From assembly GCA_039519185.1 (NCBI GenBank), contig CM076849.1, positions 111,171,806 to 111,235,805 of the forward strand: DNA of 64,000 nucleotides, given 5' to 3'. The position numbers and the translations under genes are program-made. Below are positions 10,805 through 22,089 of the stretch, in pieces. The notes under the pieces were generated by a model, which did not search any database, was not told the origin of the DNA, and saw nothing but the letters and a program-made list of their open reading frames with translations. The DNA comes from Astragalus membranaceus. Lineage: Eukaryota; Streptophyta; Magnoliopsida; Fabales; Fabaceae. How positions within the stretch are numbered: the stretch's first letter is position 1; every line of letters begins with the position of its first letter.

Positions 10805-11250
10805 CACGGCACCGACTGCGTGACCGCTACATCCCGGTGAACCGCATTATTTTACACATAGCATTCCACCGGCTGCGTGACCGCTACATCCCGGGGAATC
10901 TGCTATAACTCAGTACGACACCGGCTGCGTGACCGCTACATCCCGATGAATCGCACAACAAAACAATTCAACAGATCACCGACTGCGTTACCGCTACATC
11001 CCGATGAACCTGCTATGACTCAGTACGACACCGGCTGCGTGACCGCTACATCCCGATGAATCGCACAACAAAACAATTCAACAGATCACCGACTGCGTTA
11101 CCGCTACATCCCGATGAACCTGCTATGACTCAGTACGACACCGGCTGCGTGACCGCTACATCCCGATGAATCGCACAACAAAACAATTCAACAGATCACC
11201 GACTGCGTTACCGCTACATCCCGATGAATCGCACAACAAACAATTTAACA
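10805..11250. repeat. 110-bp higher-order tandem repeat in the 3' LTR
   Basis: Units starting CCGGCTGCGTGACCGCTACA recur at 10921, 11031 and 11141, exactly 110 bases apart. Each unit consists of two related halves of about 55 bases (CCGGCTGCGTGACCGC and CCGACTGCGTTACCGC). Less regular units flank them. The array is duplicated in the other LTR at about 16567-17012. The spacing is regular, but the units lack the repeat/unique-spacer alternation of a CRISPR array. Confidence 0.85.
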
Positions 11251-11683
11251 TAACACCGCCTGCATTACTGCTGAAACCCGGTGAACCCCACTGCCAATAG
11301 TATTCTTCCTAAAGGCCCGGAGCCTAGGGTAGGGGATCATGACTGCCCCGCCTAGTATGTCAACATGGGTCGTCACCCAAACTCTATATATATAAACATA
11401 TATATCTACAGTACTATGAACCCACGGTCCATCAAATCAGTCAATCAATGAAATACTTTAATCCACATTTTATAAAATCCAAGTTCACACTCGCACTCTA
11501 GTTGACCGCTTTTCGACACAATTTTCCATATCAAAAACAATTCATTTTGCCTAAAAAATAGAATATTCAGTTAGGCCTCTGAATAAGCTTTCCAACGCAT
11601 CTTAGAACACCTCAATCGGGTTCCCGGATCAAAAGATATCGCGAAAACAAAATCAGTGAAAAACTGTTGAAAATCTGCAAAAC

Positions 11684-11788
11684 GTCGCGACGCGAATTGC
11701 TACCGTCGCGACGCGAAAAACGACAGAAACATTTTTCGTAACAAAACTGGGCCAGGTCGCGACGCGATGAGAACGGGTCGCGACGCGA
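11684..11788. repeat. TCGCGACGCGA motif cluster in the 3' LTR
   Basis: GTCGCGACGCGA occurs four times (11684, 11705, 11756, 11777) in otherwise AT-rich DNA. It contains the self-complementary TCGCGA and is extremely CpG-dense. In the related LTR at 18892 the equivalent position carries GGCGCC motifs. The second copy is at 17446-17550. Confidence 0.85.
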
Positions 11789-12964
11789 CCCTCTGCAGAA
11801 AAGTGCAGGTTTTCCGTTTTCTTGCGAAATTCGCTATTCCGCTCAATTCCGATTCTTGTTCCGATTAAAAACAGATTTGACAACCATGAAAACAGTTCCA
11901 ATCAAAGTCACACAATCATTCGAGTCAATCAAAAACTCATTCAAAACGGATTTTATCGAAACGCGACATATTTTCCAATCATCGGTTTTCAACTCAAAAT
12001 CTCTCAAACTCAATTACCAAATAATATTCCAGTCCAGCGAAAGCGGTAAAACAGTTAATTAATTAATTCGAAACATAAAATCCTAAGCGTGAGTAGAACT
12101 CACCCTCGAAGCGTGTACCACGATCGGGCCGAATTCGCCGAGTAACCACACGAACATTCCCCGCATAAACTTTCCGTTCCGACGTCACTCCAATCCGTTT
12201 CCAAAACTTTTCGCTCGATCACGAAACCGCTTTTTGACCGAAATACCGATTTTCCGAAATTCTCCATGGGCACTATTCATCATCTTCTTCAACCTCAAAC
12301 CACTATTCACCAAAAACCCCAATCTTGATTTTCAACTCCAAATCACCCAATCGATCTTCAATACTCGAGTAATCCACCTTGTGCTCGCTCCTAAACATCA
12401 TCCTTAGCTTTCCCTTGAGTTACAACCATCAAAACTCCAATTTTCTCCTCAAATTCGAAAATGGCAAAGTGAGGGAGAGTGAGTTGATGATGAAGATCTT
12501 GGTACCAAATTGAAGAGGAAGTAACGCTGAGCATTTTTCGTGTTGGACGGAAGTCGTTTTGACGAACCGAAACCTTCCCTTTTTCCTCTTCTTCTTCCTT
12601 ACCCTTTCTTTTCTTTTCTCTCTTTCTCTCCTTTCTCCTCTCGGTTCTCTCACTGTCTCTCCCTTCTTCTTTCTTTCTTTTCTTTCTTTCATTTATTTAA
12701 TTCTTTCTCTCTTATACACACACATTCACGCACACACATATATATATATATTTAATATATAATTAGTAACGTGGTCCAATTACCATATTGATCTAAATCT
12801 CCTATTTCGATTCCGAAATTTCCTTGATCCGTATTATCCGGTTAACGATCCGATGACTACCAATAAATAATTTTAGCACTCAGTAAATTTACCAGTCAAG
12901 TACTAATTTAATTCAATTGGGTTAACATCCAAATAATTCGGTTAATTATTTTGCGGATGTTACA

Positions 12965-12980
12965 TTCTCCCCAACTTAAA
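12965..12980 (-). other. Polypurine tract of chromovirus-like element
   Basis: On the minus strand the sequence just before the 3' LTR reads TTTTAAGTTGGGGAGAA and is followed by TGTAACATCC. This is the form commonly seen in plant chromoviruses. Confidence 0.8.
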
Positions 12981-14035
12981 AGAATTTTGTCCTCAAAATT
13001 TCGTCAAGTCTTTCATCTGACTAATCGAGAATCGACATTCTCAGAAAGGTCCTTAGTTGCTGAAAAACAATCTCGAACTAACGAAATGAGCGTAGGAACT
13101 CTTCCCAAGTGGGCACATCAATCTCCAAGTGTGATCCACTACCACCTTGATACGAACTCTCTGGTCACGCATCTACACGACAAACTCATCATTCGCCTAC
13201 ATAGGCCCGGCACCGCGTTTGAAAACATTTCCGAAACTTCATTCCAATTATCCTCGTTTACTCCCCAACTTTGATTAATCTAAATCAAAGGGTTTAATAC
13301 AAGACACTTGATAGGAATATATGTTGAAAATGAGATCCACAAACTGGTATTCCTCGGTAGAGGTAAAAACAAACACGATTTCCTCGAAGGGTGTAAACGC
13401 TTTCTCCACAAATCTTCTAAAATCCATAACAGTTTTCGTACACATCGAGAAATGTGACGGAAAAGTCATCTGTGACACTTCTTGACTCGCCCCCAAGATT
13501 TCGAGACAACACTTTCCAAAAAGATGAAATGAGGATTTTACAATAAGCTTTGACCTTAAACGTAAAAATAAACCGCGGGGACATCGAATAAATTGAACGT
13601 AATGAAAATCACCTCAGTTGTTCTCCAAACAACTATCAAACAGAACACAGAGCTCCTTTTCTTATTAGTCAATAGCGTTGAGAGATTCCCCCCAACCTAA
13701 GTAGTCCTCCCAGGATTTTCCTCCTCAATCATATCCTATTAGCTTCTTAATTCGTTCCCAAAATTAACTTTAGCATGCGGTTTTCACAAAAACGGTTTTT
13801 TCAAAACTATTACACCGCACGCCAAGCTTCACTTCGGAAATTTCAGTCACCTACAAGTAGATCCATCAATTAATCCTTTGATGGTTATTCACAATGTGAC
13901 AACAGTCAGCAGTTACCTCATTTACATATCCGTATTCACGTTCGACTTGTCAAACGGAATTTCGTAAGACAATCTCATTGTCAACCTTCACCAAGGAGAG
14001 GTTAACAAACTAATACCTCGCCACCAAAGTGGAAA
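12981..14035 (-). pseudogene. Decayed 3' internal region (integrase area) of chromovirus-like element
   Basis: The interval lies between RNase H and the polypurine tract, where integrase and any chromodomain should be. I could not find the integrase HHCC or DD(35)E signature. Short minus-strand frames such as 13496-13275 show no recognisable domain. It is too short (about 1 kb) for a full integrase plus tail, so a deletion is inferred. Confidence 0.5.
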
Positions 14036-14519
14036 CTTATGGATGTACTCCAATTTAGATCTAAAAGACTCTAACAATCCCATTTCTTGCGTCATCAACT
14101 CTTTCATATGAATGGATTTCCTACTTAGCGCATCAGCTACAACATTGGCCTCTCTTGAACGTTACATCAACACAAATTTATAATCCTCCAGAAACTCAAC
14201 ACACTTCTTTGCCTGTTATTCAGTTCTTTCTGATCAAACAGATACTCTAACTTTTGTGATCACCAAAGACTTCGAAACGAGACCCATACATGTAACGTCT
14301 CCAAATCTTCAGTGCATACACAATCGATGCCAATTACAAATCATGAGTCGGATAACTCTCTTCATGAGTCTTCAATTGTCTGGACGCATAAGCTACCTCT
14401 TGTTGATTCTGCACAAGAACACATCCTAAATCCTTCCCAGAAGCATCGCTGTAAATTTGGAATCTCAAAGACGGATCTGGAAGAATCAGGATTGGAGCAG
14501 AAGTCAACCAAACCTTCAA
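14036..14519 (-). pseudogene. Ty3-type RNase H remnant
   Basis: The minus strand from 14519 reads as a Ty3 RNase H start (KVWLTSAPILILPDPS..., IYSDASGKDLGCVLVQ, YASRQLKTHEESYPTHDL). Further on, in shifted frames, come pieces equivalent to YALKIWR and GSRFEVFGDHK and, near 14100-14150, NVVADALSRKSIHMK. The first active-site region (SDAS) is visible, but the reading frame is broken after 14334, so no enzyme could be made. It belongs to the element at 10388-18726 and lies directly downstream of its RT. Confidence 0.8.
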
Positions 14520-14575
14520 TTCTTGAAAACATTCTTCACAATCAGCACCCTGCGTAAACGGTTGACCCTTACGAG

Positions 14576-15229
14576 TTAACCGTGTAAGTGGAAAACTAAC
14601 TGTGAGATCCCTTGAACAAATCTCTTATAGTAACCGGCTAGACTTAGAAAACTTCTGATTTCAGTGACTGACGTTGGTCGTTCCCAGTTCAACACAGCTC
14701 CCACCTTACTGGGATCCACCGCAACTCCCGATTGGGAAATCACGCATTCCAAAAACTTCACTTCCGACATCCAGAAGTCACTCTTCGACGGCTTAGAATA
14801 CAATTTCTTCTCTTGGAGTACGTTCAGAATAACGCGGAGATGTTGGGCATGCTCCCCAATAGTCTTAGAGTACACCAAGATATCGTAAATGAAAACTACA
14901 ACAAACCGATCCAAGTAAGGGTGGAAAACCCTGTTCATGTAATCCATGAATACCGCTGGAGCATTAGTCAAACCGAAGGGCATCACTGCAAACTCGTAAT
15001 GTCCATACCAAGTACGGAAAGCTGTCTTCGGAATATCTAAGGCTCTAACTTTTAATTGATGATAACCTGACCTCAGATCAATTTTTGAAAACACCACGGC
15101 ACCTCGAAGTTGATCCAGCAAATCGTCTATCCTTGGCAAGGGATATTTATTCCTGATCGTCACTTTGTTGAGTTGTCGATAATCAATGCACGATCTCATG
15201 CTACCATTTTTCCTTTCGACTAACCACAC
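14576..15229 (-). pseudogene. Ty3/gypsy reverse transcriptase, catalytically dead
   Basis: A 217-residue open frame covers RT fingers and palm: SCIDYRQLNKVTIRNKYPLP near residue 14, VVFSKIDLRSGYHQLKV near residue 46, FRTWYGHYEFAVMPFGLTNA near residue 72, and SFLSLAGYYKRFV near the end. The box that is normally FIDDILVYS reads FIYDILVYS, so one of the two catalytic aspartates is replaced. The frame is separated from RNase H (14519) by a frame break. Its sequence is a typical plant Ty3 RT. The enzyme is inferred to be inactive, and its neighbours confirm membership of the minus-strand element. Confidence 0.9.
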
Positions 15230-15476
15230 CAGAGCACTCCATTTCCTTGAATTCTCAAGAAGCCTTCAATAAGAAACAATAGATATTGGTCCCGTGCCAG
15301 GAACCAATTCTACAGTAAACTCTACCTCTCGCTCTGGAGGTTCAGAAGAAACTTCATCGTGAAAACATCCAGAAAGTCATTCACAGCCTGAATGTTCGCC
15401 AAATCTAAACTAGTTTCAGTGGATGCAGATAACATACTAACATGTGCTTCCGCACCTTGGAGTGAAGATTGACCGT

Positions 15477-15704
15477 CTAAGGTGAATTAGGTAACCGCTT
15501 CAGAATTTGTCCTAGGCAATTCAACTGGTTCTGAAGCGAAGCCGATAGTTGATTAACACAGTCGTTTGTAACGTGATTCGCAGTCATCCAATTCATACCC
15601 AAAATGGTGTCCACACTTCTCATAGGTAAACAAATAATCCTTCTACGAAATTTCTGCCTCGTATGACAAGTAGACAATTCCATACAAAGATTAGGTCTGG
15701 ACAC
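15477..15704 (-). pseudogene. Retroelement aspartic protease remnant
   Basis: The minus-strand frame contains RRIICLPMRSVDTILGMNWM followed by TANHV. This corresponds to the C-terminal part of Ty3 protease (the DVILGMDWL-type motif), which normally sits just before RT. The active-site DSG/DTG triad is not visible in this frame. The segment between protease and RT (15230-15476) is open only in pieces. Confidence 0.7.
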
Positions 15705-15779
15705 GACCCTTAGCAGCAGTTAAAATAGTTATCGGCTCGGATAGCGATGATAAGGCTGATTACACTAAGGCAACATAAT

Positions 15780-15970
15780 TGGTAGCAGTATAAGAACTGA
15801 GACCATAAATCATAAAAACACTTAGGCCCGTCTCATACTTCTGCATTCTCCGTTCGTCATCCGAAGCTTACTTTACCACTTGGTAAAACTGAGACAACTT
15901 CTCAAACTTAGCGGTGTATTCTTCCTCCGTCATGTCACCTTTCCTGAGGATGCACCGGTTGAAGATTCCG
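15780..15970 (-). pseudogene. Retroelement gag remnant
   Basis: Minus-strand translation gives LRKGDMTEEEYTAKFEKLSQ followed, after a stop, by ASDDERRMQKYETGL. This is the conserved plant Ty3 gag pattern (MTV.EYAAKFEELS...FE.GL). Only a short part of gag remains and no zinc knuckle was found, so most of gag and the start of protease were deleted. Confidence 0.65.
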
Positions 15971-16136
15971 ATTGTGGTCGAGGATTGCATCTTGATCATC
16001 CAGTCATAATTCCGCTTATGATGCACTAAGTATTAAGTTGATCGGGCTCAATGTCTCTTAGCATCACAAGTGTAATTACAAAAAGGACTAACAAGGAATC
16101 GACTCAACCCTAAACTAAGTCCGACTAGGTCGAACT

Positions 16137-16148
16137 GCTCTGATACCA
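16137..16148 (-). other. Primer-binding site, initiator Met tRNA type
   Basis: GCTCTGATACCA on the plus strand is TGGTATCAGAGC on the element's strand, two bases from the 5' LTR end at 16151. Confidence 0.9.
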
Positions 16149-16566
16149 ACTGTAACACCCCGGTATTTTTTTATCGAGTAAAAATACCCAAGTGTACCAT
16201 CATAAATTAATCAGAGATATATTTCCTGTTTTAGATATTGAACATAAATAAAAACAACTCATAACTCAGAGTCCAATATCCAAATACCAAGAAATAGCGG
16301 AAACGATTTTACAACTTTAACTGATACAAGTTATACAATCGAAAATACAAAAATCCCGAGGGAAAGACAATAACAATGAAAACTAAGTCTTCACCGTCTT
16401 CGTATGCACACCACCTAGCTGTGCTTCTTCACCTGTTCTTTTTTCCCTGTTCCTCTGTAAAAACCACAAAATATAAACAGTGAGATACAATCTCAGTGAG
16501 TTCTACCGAGACCCCTACTAGCACTCTCGGTCCAGTTTTTAAAAAAAAAAAACATTTTTAACTCAA

Positions 16567-17012
16567 CACGGCACCGACTGCGTGACCGCTACATCCCGGT
16601 GAACCGCATTATTTTACACATAGCATTCCACCGGCTGCGTGACCGCTACATCCCGGGGAATCTGCTATAACTCAGTACGACACCGGCTGCGTGACCGCTA
16701 CATCCCGATGAATCGCACAACAAAACAATTCAACAGATCACCGACTGCGTTACCGCTACATCCCGATGAACCTGCTATGACTCAGTACGACACCGGCTGC
16801 GTGACCGCTACATCCCGATGAATCGCACAACAAAACAATTCAACAGATCACCGACTGCGTTACCGCTACATCCCGATGAACCTGCTATGACTCAGTACGA
16901 CACCGGCTGCGTGACCGCTACATCCCGATGAATCGCACAACAAAACAATTCAACAGATCACCGACTGCGTTACCGCTACATCCCGATGAATCGCACAACA
17001 AACAATTTAACA
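16567..17012. repeat. 110-bp higher-order tandem repeat in the 5' LTR
   Basis: This is the counterpart of the array at 10805-11250, with the same unit number and spacing. Confidence 0.85.
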
Positions 17013-17445
17013 TAACACCGCCTGCATTACTGCTGAAACCCGGTGAACCCCACTGCCAATAGTATTCTTCCTAAAGGCCCGGAGCCTAGGGTAGGGGATC
17101 ATGACTGCCCCGCCTAGTATGTCAACATGGGTCGTCACCCAAACTCTATATATATAAACATATATATCTACAGTACTATGAACCCACGGTCCATCAAATC
17201 AGTCAATCAATGAAATACTTTAATCCACATTTTATAAAATCCAAGTTCACACTCGCACTCTAGTTGACCGCTTTTCGACACAATTTTCCATATCAAAAAC
17301 AATTCATTTTGCCTAAAAAATAGAATATTCAGTTAGGCCTCTGAATAAGCTTTCCAACGCATCTTAGAACACCTCAATCGGGTTCCCGGATCAAAAGATA
17401 TCGCGAAAACAAAATCAGTGAAAAACTGTTGAAAATCTGCAAAAC

Positions 17446-17550
17446 GTCGCGACGCGAATTGCTACCGTCGCGACGCGAAAAACGACAGAAACATTTTTCG
17501 TAACAAAACTGGGCCAGGTCGCGACGCGATGAGAACGGGTCGCGACGCGA
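17446..17550. repeat. TCGCGACGCGA motif cluster in the 5' LTR
   Basis: Four copies of GTCGCGACGCGA, identical in layout to 11684-11788. Confidence 0.85.
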
Positions 17551-18726
17551 CCCTCTGCAGAAAAGTGCAGGTTTTCCGTTTTCTTGCGAAATTCGCTATT
17601 CCGCTCAATTCCGATTCTTGTTCCGATTAAAAACAGATTTGACAACCATGAAAACAGTTCCAATCAAAGTCACACAATCATTCGAGTCAATCAAAAACTC
17701 ATTCAAAACGGATTTTATCGAAACGCTACATATTTTCCAATCATCGGTTTTCAACTCAAAATCTCTCAAACTCAATTACCAAATAATATTCCAGTCCAGC
17801 GAAAGCGGTAAAACAGTTAATTAATTAATTCGAAACATAAAATCCTAAGCGTGAGTAGAACTCACCCTCGAAGCGTGTACCACGATCGGGCCGAATTCGC
17901 CGAGTAACCACACGAACATTCCCCGCATAAACTTTCCGTTCCGACGTCACTCCAATCCGTTTCCAAAACTTTTCGCTCGATCACGAAACCGCTTTTTGAC
18001 CGAAATACCGATTTTCCGAAATTCTCCATGGGCACTATTCATCATCTTCTTCAACCTCAAACCACTATTCACCAAAAACCCCAATCTTGATTTTCAACTC
18101 CAAATCACCCAATCGATCTTCAATACTCGAGTAATCCACCTTGTGCTCGCTCCTAAACATCATCCTTAGCTTTCCCTTGAGTTACAACCATCAAAACTCC
18201 AATTTTCTCCTCAAATTCGAAAATGGCAAAGTGAGGGAGAGTGAGTTGATGATGAAGATCTTGGTACCAAATTGAAGAGGAAGTAACGCTGAGCATTTTT
18301 CGTGTTGGACGGAAGTCGTTTTGACGAACCGAAACCTTCCCTTTTTCCTCTTCTTCTTCCTTACCCTTTCTTTTCTTTTCTCTCTTTCTCTCCTTTCTCC
18401 TCTCGGTTCTCTCACTGTCTCTCCCTTCTTCTTTCTTTCTTTTCTTTCTTTCATTTATTTAATTCTTTCTCTCTTATACACACACATTCACGCACACACA
18501 TATATATATATATTTAATATATAATTAGTAACGTGGTCCAATTACCATATTGATCTAAATCTCCTATTTCAATTCCGAAATTTCCTTGATCCGTATTATC
18601 CGGTTAACGATCCGATGACTACCAATAAATAATTTTAGCACTCAGTAAATTTACCAGTCAAGTACTAATTTAATTCAATTGGGTTAACATCCAAATAATT
18701 CGGTTAATTATTTTGCGGATGTTACA

Positions 18727-18891
18727 TTTTGAGTCTCTTTTGTTTTAAGTAGTTTACAAATAGTTTCACATCGCATAGAATGAACAGAACAAGGAGGAGA
18801 ATGAGATATAAAAGCAAGGCGTATGTCAATGGGAAACATACTTACCTAGATGACAATCACTAGTGGGAGCCTGCGTTCGCGCGGCCCCTCC
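18727..18891. other. Short unassigned flank between two retroelements
   Basis: Begins with the TTTTG target duplication of the element on its left and ends at the TGTAACACCCC of the next LTR. No coding frame or repeat is recognised. Confidence 0.4.
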
Positions 18892-20365
18892 TGTAACACC
18901 CCTTTTCTACCCGGTAATTATTTAATAAAATCAGAGTTACAAAAAATATATTTCATACTTCGAAAAGAGATGTCACACATTCATCGTTAAATAAAACGTC
19001 TCATACGATATAAATAACTTTGTCAAAAATACATCACCACGCAGCGAAAATAGGAATAAGATTCAAAACAATAAAAACATAACGTCCTGAATGGACTCCA
19101 AACAAATAAAATATAACAACCAAAGTTTAGCGTTTATCCCCCCCTTGAGTGTTACACATCAAAGCAAAGGACACCGACTCGAAATAGCGAAGGTACCTAG
19201 GCCTTCACTCGCAATCACCTGCACGTTACCGCGTAGGGGTAACATTCAAACAGAAGGGGTGAGATATCTTCAATATAATAGCGTAAAATGATAAGGAATA
19301 TGCTAGAATATGACAACTATATCTACCACTCCACTACACACATCAAATCATAAACACACGTCCAATTTATAAACATTACAACCAGTCACCAATGTCATGA
19401 TAATGCATGAATGCAACCCACACCAACGGGCATATGCATGTGGTACCAAATCACCAAAATTTTGCCTGTAAATAGAGGCGTCACCAAAATTGAGAGCTTT
19501 CACACCCGGCTCACCAATTCATAAAAATTGAGCTTTCAAACCCGGCTCACTAGTTTTATAAAAATTGAGCTTTCACACCCAGCTCCAAGACCAAATGCCT
19601 TCACCAAAATAAATGCACAGGCTGTATGCGACACCATGAATACACACAGACAATCATCCAAAATAGTCACAATGTGACACACCAAAACTTAATCACCGAA
19701 TATCACCAAAGTTGAGCTTTCACACCTAGCCCAACGACACCGAAACACCAAACTACTCGACACAACAGACCACCAAGATTTGGAGCCTTCACACCTAGCT
19801 CACACAACACCAATGCTTGAGCCTTCACACCTTGCTCAAACAGCACCAAGACACCGAGATGACAATAATTTTCCAAAACATTTGAGACGCGGTGATTTTT
19901 CCCAACACCGGAGACAAGCGACAATTTTTCCAAACATTTGGGACCACGACAATTTTTCCAAAGTATTTGAGACGTGACAACTTTCTTTTTAAAACATCAC
20001 CATTTAACGACTACACCAACGGTTAACAATTTTTCCAGAAAAATGGACTACTTTGCCTCAAATTATAATATTCAGTTAGGCCTCTGAATAAGCTTTCTAA
20101 AACATTTTGAAACGTCTAAATCGGACTCCCGAGTCAAAAGATATGTCAAAAACAAAACCGGGAAAAAATTGAGGAACATCCTGAAAATGGCGCCCAGGCA
20201 CTGGGCGCCTAGCAAGCAACATGCTGGAAACTGGCCAGCAACAGAAACTGGCACCCTTGGCTCCCAGGCAACACAACAACGCAACATGGCAGGATATGGC
20301 GCCCTTGGCGCCCCTGCGCCAAGACACAGTGCGCAACACACCCAGACACAGGCGCCCATGGAAGA
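18892..20365 (-). mobile_element. Truncated LTR, Ty3-type, same superfamily as 1631
   Basis: Plus-strand start TGTAACACCCCTTTTCTACC is the 3' end of a minus-strand LTR. The conserved box (about 19136-19270, hairpin 19225-19243) and the core AGTCAAAAGATAT region (about 20145) match the LTRs at 1631 and 55938. A block of AGCTTTCACACC-type repeats runs from about 19490 to 19840. A GGCGCC cluster lies at 20188-20365, after which similarity to the solo LTR at 55938 stops. The 5' part of the LTR is therefore missing. Confidence 0.8.
19490..19840. repeat. Degenerate CACACC(C/T)(G/A)GCTC repeats in LTR
   Basis: Many spaced copies of TTGAGC(C)TTTCACACC followed by (C/T)(A/G)GCTC. The same block occurs at about 56580-56940 in the solo LTR. 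Confidence 0.6.
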
Positions 20366-21050
20366 CCTGACCTATTACGAGTAAAGTCCTATAAAACAAA
20401 ATATGGGAAGTCTAATTTTTTTTTTTTGCTTATAAAAAAATTATATTTTTTATAGACAAATGTTTATGATTAATTGTTAGAAGGATGAAAAAATGAAATG
20501 GATTTAGTGCATTTAAAAGTGATTGCAGTCGTTCTCATATGTTGATAAGGTTCATAATGTGAGACATCCAATCTCCATAAAATGGCTTAAATTTGCCTTG
20601 GTCCTTGGATGATCACAAGAGCGACGAGCAGAAAAAGTCAAAAATTAAATTGCCGGAACAAGGAACACTGATAGCCCATCCTGAATGCTGGTCCTCCATT
20701 TGGTCAAAGATAAACATGTATGGTGTTGGCATTCAGGCATGGAAAAACTAGAGCCATCCATTTTCAAATTATTGATGATTTTGTCCAGACAAGGTCACGA
20801 TGATCCCAGCGGACCCTATCCTAATAAATTGAAATTACAATGAGAACATTTCAAAAAAAAAACACTGTTAATCCGTTCAAAATTAGCTCTGTCGCTTTCC
20901 ATTGTTAATTCTTTTTTAGATAGATGTTCAACAAGAGTTGGATTGAGGGGTCGGTCGTAATTAGGTTCGAATTTTACTTCAAGGTCTCAAGTTCCTATTT
21001 TGAGTGTGGTAAAAACTCAATGACTTTTTTTTGGTACCCCCCTCATATAT
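20366..21050. other. AT-rich intergenic sequence, nothing recognised
   Basis: No coding frame, terminal repeat or tandem array stands out. Confidence 0.4.
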
Positions 21051-21059
21051 TTTATACCT

Positions 21060-21545
21060 CCCAAATTGACGAAACTATCAATTTTACCCCTGACTCCTCA
21101 AACAAATTTCCAGAATTACCTATTAAGACATAATTCTGGAACGTATTTTTTTGATTTTTCCGGAATTACCTCTTAACACGTAATTCCGGAAGGCATTTTC
21201 TTATTGTTTCCGGATTTACGTATCAACACATAATTCCGGAAAAGTTTTTTTAAAAAATGACTTTTACCTACGGACAAAAACCGTAGGTAAAAGTACATTT
21301 TTTTATAAAAACCTTTTACCCACGGACAGAAATCGTAGATAAAAGTCAATTTTTTTATAAAACCTTTCGAAATTATGTATTGATAGGTAAATCCGAAACT
21401 GTTTGGAACTGTTTTAAAAAAAAAGTGACTTTTACCCACAGACAGAAACCGTAGGTAAAAGTCATTTTTTTATAACAGTGACTTTTACCTACGGACAAAA
21501 ACCGTAGGTAAAAATCAATTTTTTTAAAAAGTTCCCAAACCATCC
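21060..21545. repeat. Array of perfect hairpins (CTTTTACCTACGG and TTCCGGAATTA types)
   Basis: The sequence CTTTTACCTACGG-ACAAAAA-CCGTAGGTAAAAG, a 13-bp perfect stem, appears at about 21261-21293 and 21481-21513. Close variants lie at about 21311-21343 and 21426-21461. To their left (21110-21245) are paired CCGGAATTA/TAATTCCGG motifs. Such subterminal inverted motifs are typical of CACTA or Mutator-type DNA transposons. No clear terminal inverted repeats with target duplication were located, so the family is open. Confidence 0.7.
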
Positions 21546-22082
21546 TTTTTTCATGCATTATCAAAATTAAATTTGCATGAATATTTGAAAACTATATTTG
21601 AACTTTGAACATACAGATAAGGTAGATCTTGATGATCAAGTAAGTTAAATGAAATTGCGTTGAACATGGAAGTAAACAACTAAAATTGAAAGAAAATTAA
21701 TCTCAAAAAAAAATTGAAAGAAAATTGCGGAAGAAATAAAAATAAAATAAAGGTAAATGGATAGAAAACAAGACAATTACCTAAAGCATACATCTTTTGG
21801 TAATTCAAGATATCGAATTTTCGCATTCTTTCTCTATAACTCTTGTAGATTTTGGAAGCTCATTTGTTGTACTACTATCATTAATTATTCTTGGAGACTC
21901 AGAATCTTCAAGGAAAGCAGGTAAACCAGTGGCCCTAAACTCTTTGAATTGTTTTTGACAGGTTGTTCTTGGAACTGTTCTATCAAATCCTGATGTTTCC
22001 CAAAGTCAATTTTTTTAAAAAGTTTCCAAACCAAATTTTTCATTTCGTAAATACCATTTTACACATAAATTCAGAAGCCATT
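21546..22082. other. Intergenic sequence right of the hairpin array
   Basis: A phrase of the form TCAATTTTTTTAAAAAGTT occurs at about 21515 and again at about 22008, bracketing this stretch. This suggests one older insertion or duplication. No gene is seen. Confidence 0.35.
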
Positions 22083-22089
22083 TTCAGTC

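Larger units (their letters stand above)
10388..12964 (-). mobile_element. 3' LTR of chromovirus-like element
   Basis: Plus-strand ends are TGTAACACCCCGG and GCGGATGTTACA. It contains a 110-bp tandem array (10805-11250), a TCGCGACGCGA cluster (11684-11788), a pyrimidine-rich stretch (12580-12720) and a CA/TA microsatellite (12715-12755). The last two would be purine-rich or TA-rich upstream DNA on the element's own strand. Frames within it are not genes. Confidence 0.9.
10388..18726 (-). mobile_element. Complete but internally deleted Ty3/gypsy element (chromovirus-like)
   Basis: On the minus strand the order is 5' LTR (18726-16151), initiator-Met primer-binding site (16148-16137), gag remnant, protease remnant, RT, RNase H, decayed 3' internal part, polypurine tract and 3' LTR (12964-10388). 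The 5-bp target duplication TTTTG at 10383-10387 and 18727-18731 is perfect. The LTRs (2,577 and 2,576 bp) look more than 99% identical, indicating recent insertion. The internal region is only 3.19 kb and lacks most of gag and integrase, so the copy was probably mobilised in trans. The Ty3-type pol order and polypurine tract TTAAGTTGGGGAGAA support a chromovirus (Tekay/Del-like) assignment, although no chromodomain can be seen. Confidence 0.9.
16151..18726 (-). mobile_element. 5' LTR of chromovirus-like element
   Basis: The LTR is 2,576 bp and nearly identical to 10388-12964 at an offset of about 5,762. I noticed only scattered single-base differences, for example in the A-run near 16545 and in ACGCTACAT versus ACGCGACAT near 17725. 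The 110-bp array (about 16567-17012) and TCGCGACGCGA cluster (17446-17550) are conserved. Confidence 0.9.

Noticed and set aside
10805..11250. CRISPR-like regularly spaced repeat
   Set aside because: Tandem 110-bp units within a plant LTR, present identically in both LTRs. There are no unique spacers and no cas genes.
12429..12762. Lys/Glu/Arg-rich and Ser/Phe/Leu-rich frames (also 18191-18524)
   Set aside because: They translate a pyrimidine/purine-rich tract in the LTR, not a protein.
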